Below the pieces are notes generated by a model. It was not told the DNA's origin. It did no database searches and saw nothing but the letters and a program-made list of their open reading frames with translations. Positions 24,301 to 33,890 of a DNA stretch of 44,349 bases are shown piece after piece. Both the position numbers and the translations under genes were made by a program. Source of the stretch: Cryomorphaceae bacterium (GTDB lineage: Bacteria; Bacteroidota; Bacteroidia; Flavobacteriales; Schleiferiaceae); the NCBI GenBank assembly GCA_003566715.1, contig PXCF01000038.1, positions 1-44,349 of the forward strand. The letters are read 5' to 3'. Every line of letters begins with the position of its first letter. Positions within the stretch are counted from its first letter, which is position 1.

Positions 24301-25284
24301 ATGAGAGAAGCTACATTTAGAGAAGTCATTGCAGAGGCAATGAGTGAGGAGATGCGTCGCGACGAGAATATTTACTTAATGGGTGAGGAAGTGGCCGAAT
24401 ACAACGGTGCTTATAAAGCCTCAAAAGGTATGCTCGACGAATTTGGCCCCAAGCGCGTCATCGATACCCCCATTTCAGAATTGGGTTTTTCCGGTATTGG
24501 CGTAGGTTCTGCGATGAACGGATTGCGTCCCATCATCGAATTTATGACCTTCAACTTTTCTTTGGTTGCCATCGATCAAATCATCAATAACGCAGCGAAA
24601 ATGAAGCAGATGTCCGGAGGTCAGTTTGATATCCCCATCGTGTTTCGCGGACCAACAGCTTCGGCCGGACAGCTTGGTGCCACGCATTCACAAGCATTCG
24701 AAAGCTGGTACGCCAATTGTCCCGGACTAAAAGTGGTTGTCCCTAGCAATCCTTATGACGCCAAAGGCCTTCTCAAAACGGCTATTCGCGATAACGACCC
24801 GGTTATTTTCATGGAATCTGAGCAGATGTATGGCGATAAAATGGAGGTGCCGGAAGATGAGTACTTGATTGAGCTTGGTAAAGCCGATATCAAAAGAGAA
24901 GGCAGCGATGTAACCATTGTTTCATTTGGAAAAATCATCAAACGCGTCTACGAAGCGGCCAAAGAATTAGAGAAAGACGGTATTTCAGTGGAGATTATTG
25001 ATCTTCGGACCGTTCGCCCCATCGACTATGACACTGTTATTGCCTCGGTAAAAAAGACCAACCGCTTGGTTTGTGTTGAAGAAGCCTGGCCCCTTGGTTC
25101 TATTTCTACAGAGATTGCCTTTGCCGTTCAACGCTTGGCCTTTGACTATCTCGACGCACCGATCCGAAGAATCACCTGTACAGATACCCCTATTGGTTAC
25201 GCCCCCAACTTGGTGGAAGCCTTTCTTCCTGCTACCAAAGACATCGTGCAAGCCTGTAAGGATGTGATGTACGTAAACAGCTAA
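24301..25284 (+). CDS. pdhB: Pyruvate dehydrogenase E1 component, beta subunit
   Basis: This 327-residue subunit pairs with E1-alpha to decarboxylate pyruvate with thiamine diphosphate and hand the acetyl group to lipoyl-E2. Conserved segments are MGEEVAEYNGAYKASKGML (about 27-45), DTPISELGFSGIGVGSAM, RGPTASAGQLGATHSQAFESWYANCPGLKVVVPSNP (in parts) and the C-terminal CVEEAWPLGSISTEIA. GEEVAEYNGAYK marks it as pyruvate- rather than branched-chain-specific. Length is normal. The alpha subunit and E2 are not in the window, which is common in Bacteroidota. ridA starts 10 bp downstream and gcvP follows, so the three may share a transcript. Confidence 0.93.
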   Translation: MREATFREVIAEAMSEEMRRDENIYLMGEEVAEYNGAYKASKGMLDEFGPKRVIDTPISELGFSGIGVGSAMNGLRPIIEFMTFNFSLVAIDQIINNAAKMKQMSGGQFDIPIVFRGPTASAGQLGATHSQAFESWYANCPGLKVVVPSNPYDAKGLLKTAIRDNDPVIFMESEQMYGDKMEVPEDEYLIELGKADIKREGSDVTIVSFGKIIKRVYEAAKELEKDGISVEIIDLRTVRPIDYDTVIASVKKTNRLVCVEEAWPLGSISTEIAFAVQRLAFDYLDAPIRRITCTDTPIGYAPNLVEAFLPATKDIVQACKDVMYVNS

Positions 25285-25294
25285 GCTAATCCGC

Positions 25295-25729
25295 ATGAGT
25301 GACAACAGTCGAATCAATGCCGATAAGGCACCAAAGCCCGTTGGTCTTTATCCCCACGCACGTAAAGTGGGCAATTTACTTTTTTTATCAGGGGTAGGGC
25401 CCCGCGTAGCCGGTAGTGATGCAAACGACAGTGGTGTACCCGGACTAGAACTTGATCACAACGGTAATTTCAAAGCTTTTGACTTTGAGCAGCAGGTGCA
25501 CTCTGTGTTTAATAACGTGAAGCAAGTGCTTGAAGCCAGCGGTTCTTCTTGGGATAAATTGGTAGATGTTACTGTTTTTCTCGTCGATATGAAACGCGAC
25601 TTTCACACCTTTAACCGCATCTACGCGGAATATTTCAAAGACAACCAACCCTGTCGAACGACCGTGGAAATCAGTAGTTTGCCAACGCCAATTGCCATCG
25701 AGTTAAAATGTGTGGCAGAAATTGGCTGA
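25295..25729 (+). CDS. RidA/YjgF-family protein (2-aminomuconate-deaminase-like)
   Basis: This 144-residue small enzyme is of the RidA fold, which forms trimers and hydrolyses reactive enamine/imine intermediates to keto acids and ammonia. The family motif CRTTVEISSLPTPIAIELKCVA has the conserved arginine that binds the substrate carboxylate. NLLFLSGVGPR and FNNVKQVLEASGSSWDKLVDVTVFL are also typical. The insert after SGVGPR is longer than in housekeeping RidA. It resembles the branch annotated as 2-aminomuconate deaminase in the kynurenine route, but no other gene of that route is nearby. It starts 10 bp after pdhB, so coupling with central metabolism is likely. Confidence 0.82.
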   Translation: MSDNSRINADKAPKPVGLYPHARKVGNLLFLSGVGPRVAGSDANDSGVPGLELDHNGNFKAFDFEQQVHSVFNNVKQVLEASGSSWDKLVDVTVFLVDMKRDFHTFNRIYAEYFKDNQPCRTTVEISSLPTPIAIELKCVAEIG

Positions 25730-25789
25730 TGTTGTAAACAGCGCAACCGAATTGCTGTTACCTTTTAAAATCTTTATACTTTTTTGACT

Positions 25790-28648
25790 ATGTCTGAAAA
25801 CACTTTTGCCAATCGTCACATCGGCCCAAGACCGGATGATGTACAGGAAATGTTGCGTACTATGGGCGTCGATTCCGTTGAAGACCTCATTAAAAAAAGC
25901 ATTCCCGATACCATACGTTTAGAAAAACCGCTGGATTTAGAACCTGCTATGGGTGAACATCAATATATGTCTCACCTGCATGATATTGCCTCGCGCAATA
26001 AAGTGTTTACCAACTTTATTGGCATGGGGTATCACGATACCGTTCTTCCTGGCGTCATTCAGCGCAATATTTTAGAAAACCCCGGCTGGTACACTGCCTA
26101 TACACCTTACCAGGCCGAAATTGCGCAAGGTCGTTTAGAGGCGTTGATCAATTACCAAACCATGGTTACACAACTGACCGGTATGGAGTTGGCCAATTCG
26201 TCACTCTTGGATGAACCCACAGCTGCTGCGGAGGCCATGAGTATGTTGTTCAGCGCGCGCAGCAAAGAGCAAAAAGACGCCAATATGTTTTTTGTGTCGC
26301 GTCACTGTTTGCCGCAAACCATCGCTTTGATTGAAACGCGCGCCGAGCCACTGGGTATAGATTTAGTCATCGGTGACCACCAAGAAGTAAACATTGACGA
26401 GCGCTTTTTCGGAGCGTTACTTCAGTATCCTGCCGGCGATGGAGAAATTTTTAATTACAAGGAATTTGTTGCTAAGGCCAAGGAGTTCGGCGTATCCATC
26501 GCGGTGGCTGCCGATATCATGGCGCTTGTGCTGCTAGAGGCGCCCGGACACTGGGGGGCTGACGTTGTGGTGGGGAGTACCCAGCGCTTTGGTATTCCAT
26601 TGGGATATGGCGGGCCACATGCTGCTTATTTTGCCACGCACGAATCGTATAAGCGTCATGTTCCCGGACGAATCATTGGCAAAACCATCGATCGCGAAGG
26701 GAACCCGGCTATGCGGATGGCGCTACAAACCCGTGAACAGCACATCAAGCGCGATCGCGCTACTTCCAATATATGTACGGCACAAGTGCTCTTGGCTGTT
26801 ATGGCCGGTATGTATGCCGTGTATCATGGACCAAAAGGACTTCGTCGAATTGCCACCCGCATTCACCACCATACGGTTAGTTTGGCTGATGGCTTGAAAA
26901 AGCTTGGCTTCAACCTGTTGTCGAGTGAGTTTTTCGACACCATCCAAGTGGAGCTAAACGACATCGATGTATCTCAATTGAGAAAAATTGCGGAATCTAG
27001 AAAAATGAACTTCCGCTATTTCGATAATCACCGTGTGGGGATCAGTTTGAGTGAAACATCGACCATCGATACGGTTAACGAGATATTGGAGGTTTTCTCC
27101 GATGCGTGTGAGATTGAGTCCTTTATTTCGGCCAAAGAACTAGATGTAACCATCATTCCTGATGACTTGCTTCGTCGAGACGATATTCTCAGTTACGACG
27201 TTTTCAACCGCTACCACAGCGAAACGGAAATGATGCGCTACATTAAAAAGTTAGAGCGTCGTGACCTCTCTTTGAATCATTCGATGATTGCATTGGGATC
27301 ATGCACCATGAAGCTCAATGCCGCCGCAGAAATGATTCCCATTACTTGGCCTCAGTGGGCGAATATTCACCCGTTTGCACCACTTAATCAAGCTGAAGGG
27401 TACCAGTTTATCATCAGAGAGATGGAGCGTTACCTTGGGGTAGTTACCGGTTTTGCCGGAGTAAGTCTGCAACCCAATTCCGGTGCCCAAGGCGAGTACG
27501 CCGGCTTGATGGTCATCCGTGCCTATCATCAATCCCGTGGTGATCAACACCGCAATATTGTGTTGATTCCATCCAGTGCCCACGGAACCAATCCGGCGAG
27601 TGCAGTTATGGCGGGGATGAAAGTGGTGGTTGTGAAATGCGACGACCAAGGAAATATTGATGTGGAGGATTTGCGCAACAAAGCAGAAAAATACAGCAAC
27701 GATTTAGCGGCATTGATGATTACCTATCCATCGACCCACGGTGTTTTTGAAGCGGCGGTGAAAGAGATTACCGGAATCATTCACGACCACGGTGGACAAG
27801 TTTACATGGATGGAGCCAATATGAATGCTCAAGTAGGATTGACCAGTCCGGGCAATATTGGTGCTGATGTTTGCCACTTAAACTTGCACAAGACCTTTGC
27901 CATTCCTCATGGAGGAGGTGGACCGGGGATGGGTCCTATTTGTGTGGCGCCACAGTTGGTGCCATTTTTACCCGGACACCCAGTGGTGAAAACTGGCGGG
28001 AAGACAGCCATTAGTCCCATCAGTGGGGCCCCATGGGGTAGCGGATTGATTCTGTTGATTTCTTACGGGTATATGAAAATGTTGGGACCCGACGGGTTGA
28101 CTAAGGCGACGGAGGTGGCTATATTAAATGCCAACTACCTAAAAGCAAGGTTGGAGAATTACTTCCCCGTTTTGTATACCGGGGAGAAAGATTGCGTGGC
28201 GCACGAAATGATCATCGATTGCCGTCCGTTTAAAAAATCTGCCGGCATCGAAGTAACTGATATTGCCAAACGTTTGATGGACTACGGTTATCACGCACCT
28301 ACGGTATCATTCCCCGTGGCCGGTACCATGATGCTAGAGCCCACCGAAAGTGAATCCAAGGAAGAGCTTGATCGCTTTGCAGATGCTTTAATTGGTATTC
28401 GCAAGGAAATGGATGCCATTGAGAGTGGGGAAGCTGATAAAAATAACAATGTCTTAAAGAACGCACCACATACCATGAAAATGGTAACATCAGATCTATG
28501 GGATTTGCCTTATTCCCGCGAAAAAGCAGCTTTTCCCATGGAAGGCATACAAGAAAACAAGTTTTGGCCAAGCGTTCGTCGTGTGGATGATGCCTACGGC
28601 GACAGAAACTTGATGTGTACCTGTGCACCCATGGAATCATACGAATAA
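25790..28648 (+). CDS. gcvP: Glycine dehydrogenase (decarboxylating), glycine cleavage P protein
   Basis: This 952-residue single-chain P protein decarboxylates glycine with pyridoxal phosphate and passes the aminomethyl group to the lipoyl arm of H protein. It begins [12 protein letters not shown]. The N-terminal half carries [18 protein letters not shown] and [21 protein letters not shown]. The C-terminal half carries [29 protein letters not shown], and the PLP site [17 protein letters not shown], Lys701 by codon count. Length is as in the fused bacterial enzyme. The ATG at 25790 is preferred over a TTG two codons upstream. T and H proteins are elsewhere. It lies 60 bp after ridA and ends at a strong terminator. 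Confidence 0.96.
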   Translation: MSENTFANRHIGPRPDDVQEMLRTMGVDSVEDLIKKSIPDTIRLEKPLDLEPAMGEHQYMSHLHDIASRNKVFTNFIGMGYHDTVLPGVIQRNILENPGWYTAYTPYQAEIAQGRLEALINYQTMVTQLTGMELANSSLLDEPTAAAEAMSMLFSARSKEQKDANMFFVSRHCLPQTIALIETRAEPLGIDLVIGDHQEVNIDERFFGALLQYPAGDGEIFNYKEFVAKAKEFGVSIAVAADIMALVLLEAPGHWGADVVVGSTQRFGIPLGYGGPHAAYFATHESYKRHVPGRIIGKTIDREGNPAMRMALQTREQHIKRDRATSNICTAQVLLAVMAGMYAVYHGPKGLRRIATRIHHHTVSLADGLKKLGFNLLSSEFFDTIQVELNDIDVSQLRKIAESRKMNFRYFDNHRVGISLSETSTIDTVNEILEVFSDACEIESFISAKELDVTIIPDDLLRRDDILSYDVFNRYHSETEMMRYIKKLERRDLSLNHSMIALGSCTMKLNAAAEMIPITWPQWANIHPFAPLNQAEGYQFIIREMERYLGVVTGFAGVSLQPNSGAQGEYAGLMVIRAYHQSRGDQHRNIVLIPSSAHGTNPASAVMAGMKVVVVKCDDQGNIDVEDLRNKAEKYSNDLAALMITYPSTHGVFEAAVKEITGIIHDHGGQVYMDGANMNAQVGLTSPGNIGADVCHLNLHKTFAIPHGGGGPGMGPICVAPQLVPFLPGHPVVKTGGKTAISPISGAPWGSGLILLISYGYMKMLGPDGLTKATEVAILNANYLKARLENYFPVLYTGEKDCVAHEMIIDCRPFKKSAGIEVTDIAKRLMDYGYHAPTVSFPVAGTMMLEPTESESKEELDRFADALIGIRKEMDAIESGEADKNNNVLKNAPHTMKMVTSDLWDLPYSREKAAFPMEGIQENKFWPSVRRVDDAYGDRNLMCTCAPMESYE

Positions 28649-28679
28649 CGCAAGTTATGTATATGCTTATCAGTTAAGT

Positions 28680-28711
28680 AAAAAAACCTCCAAAGCCTTG
28701 GAGGTTTTTTT
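28680..28711 (+). terminator. Intrinsic terminator after gcvP
   Basis: CCTCCAA pairs with TTGGAGG around AGCC, preceded by seven A and followed by seven T. It lies 31 bp past the gcvP stop and closes the pdhB-ridA-gcvP run. Confidence 0.92.
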
Positions 28712-28812
28712 ATTTTCTTATCTATTGTGCGTGTATTAGCCTCCCAATTAAGCAAAAAAAAATTAATTTGTCTTATCTTTCGAGGATGGCGGACATTTTT
28801 TTAGATACATCG

Positions 28813-28842
28813 CTTGTTTATTGGAAAGTTTTTGTACTTTTG
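28813..28842 (+). promoter_or_regulatory. Promoter of the type A type IX substrate (CTTG-N18-TACTTTTG)
   Basis: TACTTTTG at 28835-28842 is preceded by CTTG at 28813-28816 with an 18-nt spacer, near the Bacteroidota pattern. Transcription would start about 23 nt before the ATG at 28872. Confidence 0.58.
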
Positions 28843-28871
28843 ACAAACAGATAAATTAAATTTAATCGACA

Positions 28872-30974
28872 ATGAGAAGAAATTATTTAATCGCAGCTGC
28901 GTTGTTTTCGGGGTTAGCATTTGCCCAACAACCAGTTCAGTTTCCAGAAATGGATGCTACCATTAGCGTTCAAGACGGAGATGACATGCTAAAAAGAGAA
29001 TTTCCGGTAGTTACTAAAGGTGCAGAAACCACTATTTGGTCTGAGGATTTCGCCAATGGCGTTCCTAGTAATTGGACAAGCTTAGGCTTTACAAGGGCTG
29101 GAACTCCAAACCCCAATGCACAATGGGAGTACCGCGGTCCTTCCACCAACCCTGATACCTCTACAGGTTCACGTGGTCTTTTGGCCGGTGCAGGTCTGCC
29201 CATTAATAGCCCAACCAGAGCCAACGGTTTCATGATTTATGATTCCGACTTTAAAGAAACAGCTGGTACCGGCATAGGTAATGGTAATGCAGCCGGTGGT
29301 CACATTGGTGTTTTAATTACAGACACCATTGATTTGACCGGAGAAAACGAAGTTATGTTAGAAATGTATTCTTATGCACGTCTATTTAACTCTCGTCTTT
29401 ACGTTGCTTTCAGTACCAACGGAGGTGCAACATTTCCTGACACCATCGAAATTCACCCGTCTTCAGATTTGGGTGTAAACACGGCAACACCTAGAGATTT
29501 CCGTGTTTTGCGAGACGTATCTTCGATCATCGGTGGACAGTCAAATGTTAGAATGTCTATCATTTTCAGAGCAGAAGAGCGTACAGGTGCATTAAGTCCA
29601 AATACAGACCCTTCCTCAGTTTGGGGATTGTACTTCTGGATGGTTGACGACATTTCGTTAAAAGCGCTGCCTTCAACGTTCTTTACATTTGAAAACACAG
29701 AAGTAACAACAGGTACAGGAACAGTAACCGCTCCTTCTTATGACATTCTCAATGACAACCCGCCTACCTCTTGGGGTGGACCCGGTCACTACGGAATAAC
29801 CACTTTACGTGAGGCGCGTTCAATTGCTTTTGATGCCAATATCCGTAACTTTGGTGCTTCACCGCAAAGCAACGTGGCTTTGGCTGTTGAAATTTGGAGA
29901 AATGGTGTTTTAGATACCATTGTATCACACACACCAGTGCCCATTATGACTCCCGGTGAGTTGAGAACCTTCGCAGATTTCACCACCGACTTCTGGACGC
30001 CAACACAGAAAGGTGAATATCAATTTGTTTACAAAGTAACTTCTGATAGTCTTACTTTGGCTAATAACGGTGGCAATACTGTTGCGTTCCGTCCAGACAC
30101 CATTCCTTTCCTTATCAACGACCAAGTGTGGGGAATGGATTATCGCCGCTTCTTTAACGGATTGGGAACTGGACAGCTTGGTGCAGATGGCTCAGCTATC
30201 GCTGCACGTTACGAAATCAAAGAGGGTGAATTCGACCAAATGTATACCGCTCGCGTAGGACTTAGTGGTGTAACTGAGCCCGGAGCAGAAATTGAGGTTG
30301 AAGTGTTTAAAGTTGAGGACTTCCTTACTGGTGGTACTGGTGGTGCAGTTGCCTTTGCCTTTAAAACCATCACACAAGCAGAAATCGATAACGGATTTAC
30401 CGACGTAGCGTTCTTTGATCCCGCTTTAGGTTCCGGTCAGATTGATATGGCGTGGACGCCACAACAACCGGATTCAGCTTATTGGGTAGTTGTAACGATG
30501 TTCTCATCTCAAGGGAATTTCCCCGTGAGCATTCGCAACGACCAAACGTTCCAAAATACCACACAGTCTTTGATGTTTAACTCAACTCAAGGAAGCTGGT
30601 TTAATGGATATGCTGGTGGCAGCCGTAGCTTGGCTCAGCCGCACATCAGAATGATTGCTTGTTCTTCTACAGATCCCTGTGATGGTACTGGCCCGACCAA
30701 TACCATTACTGAAGTTTCTGATGAACTCGGAATTAAGTACTACCCCAACCCAACCAGTGGTGTTATGATTTTGGACTTCGGTGCTAAGCACGGTGAATTT
30801 GCCAATATTCATATCACTGACATGAGCGGAAAGGTTGTACACGCCGAGCGTGCCAACACCAACAATATCTCACAACACCAAATGAACTTGTCTAACCTAA
30901 GCAATGGTTTGTACTTGTTAAATGTTGAGATGGGTGGCAAGAAATCTACTTATAAAGTGACTGTCGAGAAATAA
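28872..30974 (+). CDS. Secreted protein with type A type IX sorting domain
   Basis: This 700-residue protein has a clear signal peptide (about 1-18, NYLIAAALFSGLAFA, cleavage before QQPVQ). Residues 55-270 fit a jelly-roll MAM/choice-of-anchor-J-like module (WSEDFANGVPSNWTSLG, GGHIGVLITDTIDLTG, FYFWMVDDI-like LYFWMVDDISL). A beta-sandwich region of unknown family follows (about 290-600). The tail from about 620, KYYPNPTSGVMILDF, DMSGKVVHAE, LSNGLYLLNVEMGGKKSTYKVTVEK, is the Por-secretion-type A sorting domain, cleaved on export by the type IX system. A TAA-terminator pair closes the gene. It may be an adhesin or a cell-surface carbohydrate-binding protein. No catalytic motif was recognised. 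Confidence 0.85.
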   Translation: MRRNYLIAAALFSGLAFAQQPVQFPEMDATISVQDGDDMLKREFPVVTKGAETTIWSEDFANGVPSNWTSLGFTRAGTPNPNAQWEYRGPSTNPDTSTGSRGLLAGAGLPINSPTRANGFMIYDSDFKETAGTGIGNGNAAGGHIGVLITDTIDLTGENEVMLEMYSYARLFNSRLYVAFSTNGGATFPDTIEIHPSSDLGVNTATPRDFRVLRDVSSIIGGQSNVRMSIIFRAEERTGALSPNTDPSSVWGLYFWMVDDISLKALPSTFFTFENTEVTTGTGTVTAPSYDILNDNPPTSWGGPGHYGITTLREARSIAFDANIRNFGASPQSNVALAVEIWRNGVLDTIVSHTPVPIMTPGELRTFADFTTDFWTPTQKGEYQFVYKVTSDSLTLANNGGNTVAFRPDTIPFLINDQVWGMDYRRFFNGLGTGQLGADGSAIAARYEIKEGEFDQMYTARVGLSGVTEPGAEIEVEVFKVEDFLTGGTGGAVAFAFKTITQAEIDNGFTDVAFFDPALGSGQIDMAWTPQQPDSAYWVVVTMFSSQGNFPVSIRNDQTFQNTTQSLMFNSTQGSWFNGYAGGSRSLAQPHIRMIACSSTDPCDGTGPTNTITEVSDELGIKYYPNPTSGVMILDFGAKHGEFANIHITDMSGKVVHAERANTNNISQHQMNLSNLSNGLYLLNVEMGGKKSTYKVTVEK

Positions 30975-30993
30975 TCTTCCTCTTGTCTTACAT

Positions 30994-31027
30994 AAAAAAA
31001 GCCCTGCAATTTTGCAGGGCTTTTTTT
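30994..31027. terminator. Bidirectional intrinsic terminator
   Basis: A perfect hairpin, GCCCTGCAA and TTGCAGGGC around TT, is flanked by seven A and seven T. It ends the type IX substrate gene (plus) and rluB (minus). Confidence 0.93.
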
Positions 31028-31045
31028 ATATGTATCATTCTAATT

Positions 31046-31888
31046 CTATTCGTTGTTTTTACCTTGCATTTTCAAGTAATCAACTTCTGATTTGGTAAGA
31101 AATCTATAGTGGCCTCGCGGTAAATTCTTTTTGGTTAAACCGGCAAAATATACGCGATCTAGTTTCACAACTTCGTATCCCAACGCGGCAAAAAGCCTTC
31201 TAATGACGCGGTTTTTACCTATGTGAATGCGAATGCCGACGTGGTTTCTCGCCTTTCCTTCTACCCACGATAACTCGTCAACTTCTACAGGGCCATCTTC
31301 CAGCGTAACACCTTCGATGATTTTTGTGAAATCGGCCTTGCTCAGGTTTTTATCAAGTACCACATCGTATAACTTACTTGCCCCATGCGATGGATGTGTT
31401 AAACGCTTAGCTAGCCCTCCATCATTCGTGAAAAGCAACAGTCCAGTTGTTGACCGATCCAGTCTGCCAACCGGGTAAATTCTTTCCTTACAAGCCTTGC
31501 CAACCAAATCCATCACTGTTTTTCTGGCCTTAGGGTCGTCGGTTGTACTGATAAAACCCTTTGGCTTGTTCAATAAAACGTACTGCTTCTTTTCGCCTTT
31601 AATCAACTCTCCGGCGTAGCGTACCTCGTCGTCGGGTTGAACTTTATACCCCATTGAGGTAACGACTTTGTTATTTACTTGAACCAATCCTGCGGCTATA
31701 AATTCATCGGCCTCACGTCTGGAGCAAATACCTGCCAAGGCAAGGTATCTGTTCAAGCGAACTTCATCTGGATTGCCAGACGGCTCAGGCTTCTTTTTTC
31801 CTTTGCCTACCGGCTTTCTCGTGGGTGGTCCGGAGCGTCGCTTATCTCCTTGATTGGGTTTTCCGCTTTTTGAATTCTTCTTTTCCAT
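31046..31888 (-). CDS. rluB: 23S rRNA pseudouridine synthase of the RsuA/RluB/E/F family
   Basis: This 280-residue enzyme isomerises a uridine in large-subunit rRNA. A Lys/Gly/Pro-rich, probably disordered RNA-binding tail (about 1-45) comes first. An S4 RNA-binding domain follows (VRLNRYLALAGICSRREADEFIAAGLVQVN). The catalytic domain carries GRLDRSTTGLLLFTNDG, where the aspartate is the nucleophile. The RluB/E/F subgroup is suggested by the overall sequence and is not certain. The frame is open to 31912. The ATG at 31888 is chosen because a TACCTTTG promoter box overlaps the longer version. It follows tsaB on the same strand after 54 bp, but with its own promoter. Confidence 0.88.
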   Translation of the reverse strand: MEKKNSKSGKPNQGDKRRSGPPTRKPVGKGKKKPEPSGNPDEVRLNRYLALAGICSRREADEFIAAGLVQVNNKVVTSMGYKVQPDDEVRYAGELIKGEKKQYVLLNKPKGFISTTDDPKARKTVMDLVGKACKERIYPVGRLDRSTTGLLLFTNDGGLAKRLTHPSHGASKLYDVVLDKNLSKADFTKIIEGVTLEDGPVEVDELSWVEGKARNHVGIRIHIGKNRVIRRLFAALGYEVVKLDRVYFAGLTKKNLPRGHYRFLTKSEVDYLKMQGKNNE

Positions 31889-31909
31889 GTGGGTTGGTTT
31901 TACAGTGTG

Positions 31910-31917
31910 CAAAGGTA
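31910..31917 (-). promoter_or_regulatory. -7 box (TACCTTTG) for rluB
   Basis: On the minus strand TACCTTTGC is an exact TAnnTTTG match, 21 nt before the ATG at 31888. It overlaps the position of the upstream alternative start (31912), so that start would lie at or before the transcription start. Confidence 0.52.
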
Positions 31918-31942
31918 TTGTTTATATATAAAGTGCGAATGC

Positions 31943-32623
31943 TTATGACTTTGGCTTTCCGGGGCTGAATTCTTTCCCGTAATTTGGTGCGTAATACGCC
32001 ATATCTACCGATTGACCATCTTTTATCAAGTTCCAACCCAATTGACCGTAGTATGCGGCTGATGGGTGTTGCGGATAAAGAAAGACGTGTTTTCCGTATA
32101 GTCCTTCTAGCTTAGAAGCGGCATCTCCTACTATAGCAATGTTATTGCTATCATCCCTTAAGGTGTCTTCCTCAAAGATGATGGCTTGCATCTCGGATGG
32201 GGCTTGCCTCTTTTTGAAAACTTTGCTAAACGCTTCCATTCTCCGGGCATCAATAACAGACATGCAAATGTCTTCATCTTTACCGTGTTCTTGCCAATAC
32301 GCGTGAAGGGCGTCTAATGGAGAAATGGCATACAATGGCAAGGATAGCGCATAGGCGTAGCCCTTTGCGGCCGATACACCTATGCGTAGTCCGGTGTAAG
32401 AGCCGGGACCATCTCCCACCAATATGGCTTGGAGATCAGAAAAGTGTTTTCCGGCTTTGCTGAGAGCCACTTCTACCAAAGAGTGGAGTCTTTCTGCGTG
32501 AATGTATTTGTTGGCATCGAATTCCTCAACCACCGCAAGACACTGCTCGTTTTTAAAAACAGCTACGGAGCAATTGCGGGTTGCGGTTTCAATGGCCAGC
32601 CAACATACATTATTTGTCGACAT
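31943..32623 (-). CDS. tsaB: tRNA threonylcarbamoyladenosine biosynthesis protein TsaB
   Basis: This 226-residue ASKHA-fold protein pairs with TsaD and TsaE to make the t6A modification at position 37 of ANN-decoding tRNAs. The N-terminal VCWLAIETATRNCSVAV resembles the family phosphate loop. GDGPGSYTGLRIGVSAAKGYAY (about 70-91) is the TsaB hallmark. Length is typical. It sits three bases after the efflux-adaptor gene and shares its strand, so tolC-like, adaptor and tsaB probably form one operon; this order is a recurring one in Flavobacteriales as I recall. It is not itself a transport gene. Confidence 0.93.
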   Translation of the reverse strand: MSTNNVCWLAIETATRNCSVAVFKNEQCLAVVEEFDANKYIHAERLHSLVEVALSKAGKHFSDLQAILVGDGPGSYTGLRIGVSAAKGYAYALSLPLYAISPLDALHAYWQEHGKDEDICMSVIDARRMEAFSKVFKKRQAPSEMQAIIFEEDTLRDDSNNIAIVGDAASKLEGLYGKHVFLYPQHPSAAYYGQLGWNLIKDGQSVDMAYYAPNYGKEFSPGKPKS

Positions 32624-32626
32624 AGA

Positions 32627-33859
32627 TTAAGGCTTTGACTGGACGGGCAAGTCGTTTCGGAGCTCTTGCGAAATAGCACCAAAAGGTCCGGTGATAACGC
32701 TTTCGTTTTCTTCTAATCCATTGATGATGTGAATAAAGGCATCATCCTGAATGCCAACTTCAACCTTTCTCAGCATTGCTTTACCTTCTTGAGATACAAA
32801 TACACAGGTGAACGCATCTTTATCAGAAGCCCTGATGCGGGTGCGCAATCGGTTGTCGCCGGTGGAGTCGGTTCTAGTGGTAACAGCCTGAACCGGAATA
32901 GCAATTACATCAAATACTTTGCGGGTAATGATATCAACAGTGGCTGTCATTCCGTGACGTAGGGGGTGGGTTTGTGTCAAATGTGCGTATGAGTCCGGAT
33001 GGATGTCTATCAATACGTCAAATACGGTGATTTGGTCGGCGCTCACATTTTCGTCTGCACGAGAAGCTATGGCTACCTGTGCCACTTTTCCGTAAAACGT
33101 TTCTTCGGGGTAGGCCTCTACGCGAATCGATACCGAGTCGCCTTTATTGACCCGAATAACTTCATTTTCGTTGACTTCTACTTTTACCTGCATACGCGTA
33201 AGGTCAGAAATGCGCAATAGCTCTGTACCGGCCATTTGAGCAGTCCCCACCACGCGTTCGCCTACTTCCACGTTGAGCATACTAACGATACCCGATGCCG
33301 GAGCGTAAATGGTGGTGCGTTTGAGGTTGTCTTCGGCTTCTTTCTCCGAAGCTTGTGCGCTTTTTACTTGGTATCGGGCGGCGTCTACACCCAACCGTGC
33401 CACGTCGTACTCGCGCTGAATGGCGTCGAACTCCAAATCGGAAATTACACCGTTTTTGTGCAGGGACTTGTTTCTGTTGTAATTGCGTTCTGCCTCGATG
33501 AATTGGGCTTCGGCTTGTTTGAAGGCAGCCCTAGTGTTGTTGGTCGACGCCTTGGCACGCTGCTGCGCAGACTGGTATAAGTCGGGGTTGATTTTGACCA
33601 ATAATTGTCCTCGCTCTACGTAATCGCCTTCGCGAATATGCAGCTCAAAAATTTCACCCGATACCTCTGGAGCTAGCTTTACTTCAGCTGCCGGTCTTAT
33701 TTTTCCCGATGAGTTGACCAATTCAACCAAGTCGCGTTTTTCAACCTTAGAAACTTGAACAGAAATTGCCGTATCACCCCCAAACCATCCTGCAGTTCGA
33801 CCGTATATCAAAATACCAACAACCAAAATCGCCGATAAAATCCAAACAAACTTTTTCAT
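32627..33859 (-). CDS. Efflux RND/ABC transporter periplasmic adaptor subunit (HlyD/MacA type)
   Basis: This 410-residue membrane-fusion protein has one N-terminal span (about 4-20) and then the adaptor core: a barrel-sandwich (LAPEVSGEIFELHIREGDYVERGQLLVKI, about 65-93), a coiled-coil hairpin (about 95-190) and a beta-barrel domain with VGERVVGTAQMAGTELLRISD. It would bridge an inner-membrane pump and the outer-membrane TolC-like duct encoded upstream. No pump ATPase or RND permease is present in this window, so its partner is encoded elsewhere. Downstream, tsaB follows after 3 bp. A MacA-type role in exporting a small molecule or peptide is an inference. Confidence 0.87.
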   Translation of the reverse strand: MKKFVWILSAILVVGILIYGRTAGWFGGDTAISVQVSKVEKRDLVELVNSSGKIRPAAEVKLAPEVSGEIFELHIREGDYVERGQLLVKINPDLYQSAQQRAKASTNNTRAAFKQAEAQFIEAERNYNRNKSLHKNGVISDLEFDAIQREYDVARLGVDAARYQVKSAQASEKEAEDNLKRTTIYAPASGIVSMLNVEVGERVVGTAQMAGTELLRISDLTRMQVKVEVNENEVIRVNKGDSVSIRVEAYPEETFYGKVAQVAIASRADENVSADQITVFDVLIDIHPDSYAHLTQTHPLRHGMTATVDIITRKVFDVIAIPVQAVTTRTDSTGDNRLRTRIRASDKDAFTCVFVSQEGKAMLRKVEVGIQDDAFIHIINGLEENESVITGPFGAISQELRNDLPVQSKP

Positions 33860-33890
33860 AAATTAAGGTTTATGTGGTCATTGCAACTCG

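Noticed and set aside
25730-25789. Glycine riboswitch upstream of gcvP
   Set aside because: Only about 60 bp separate ridA and gcvP and no glycine-aptamer-like stems are visible.
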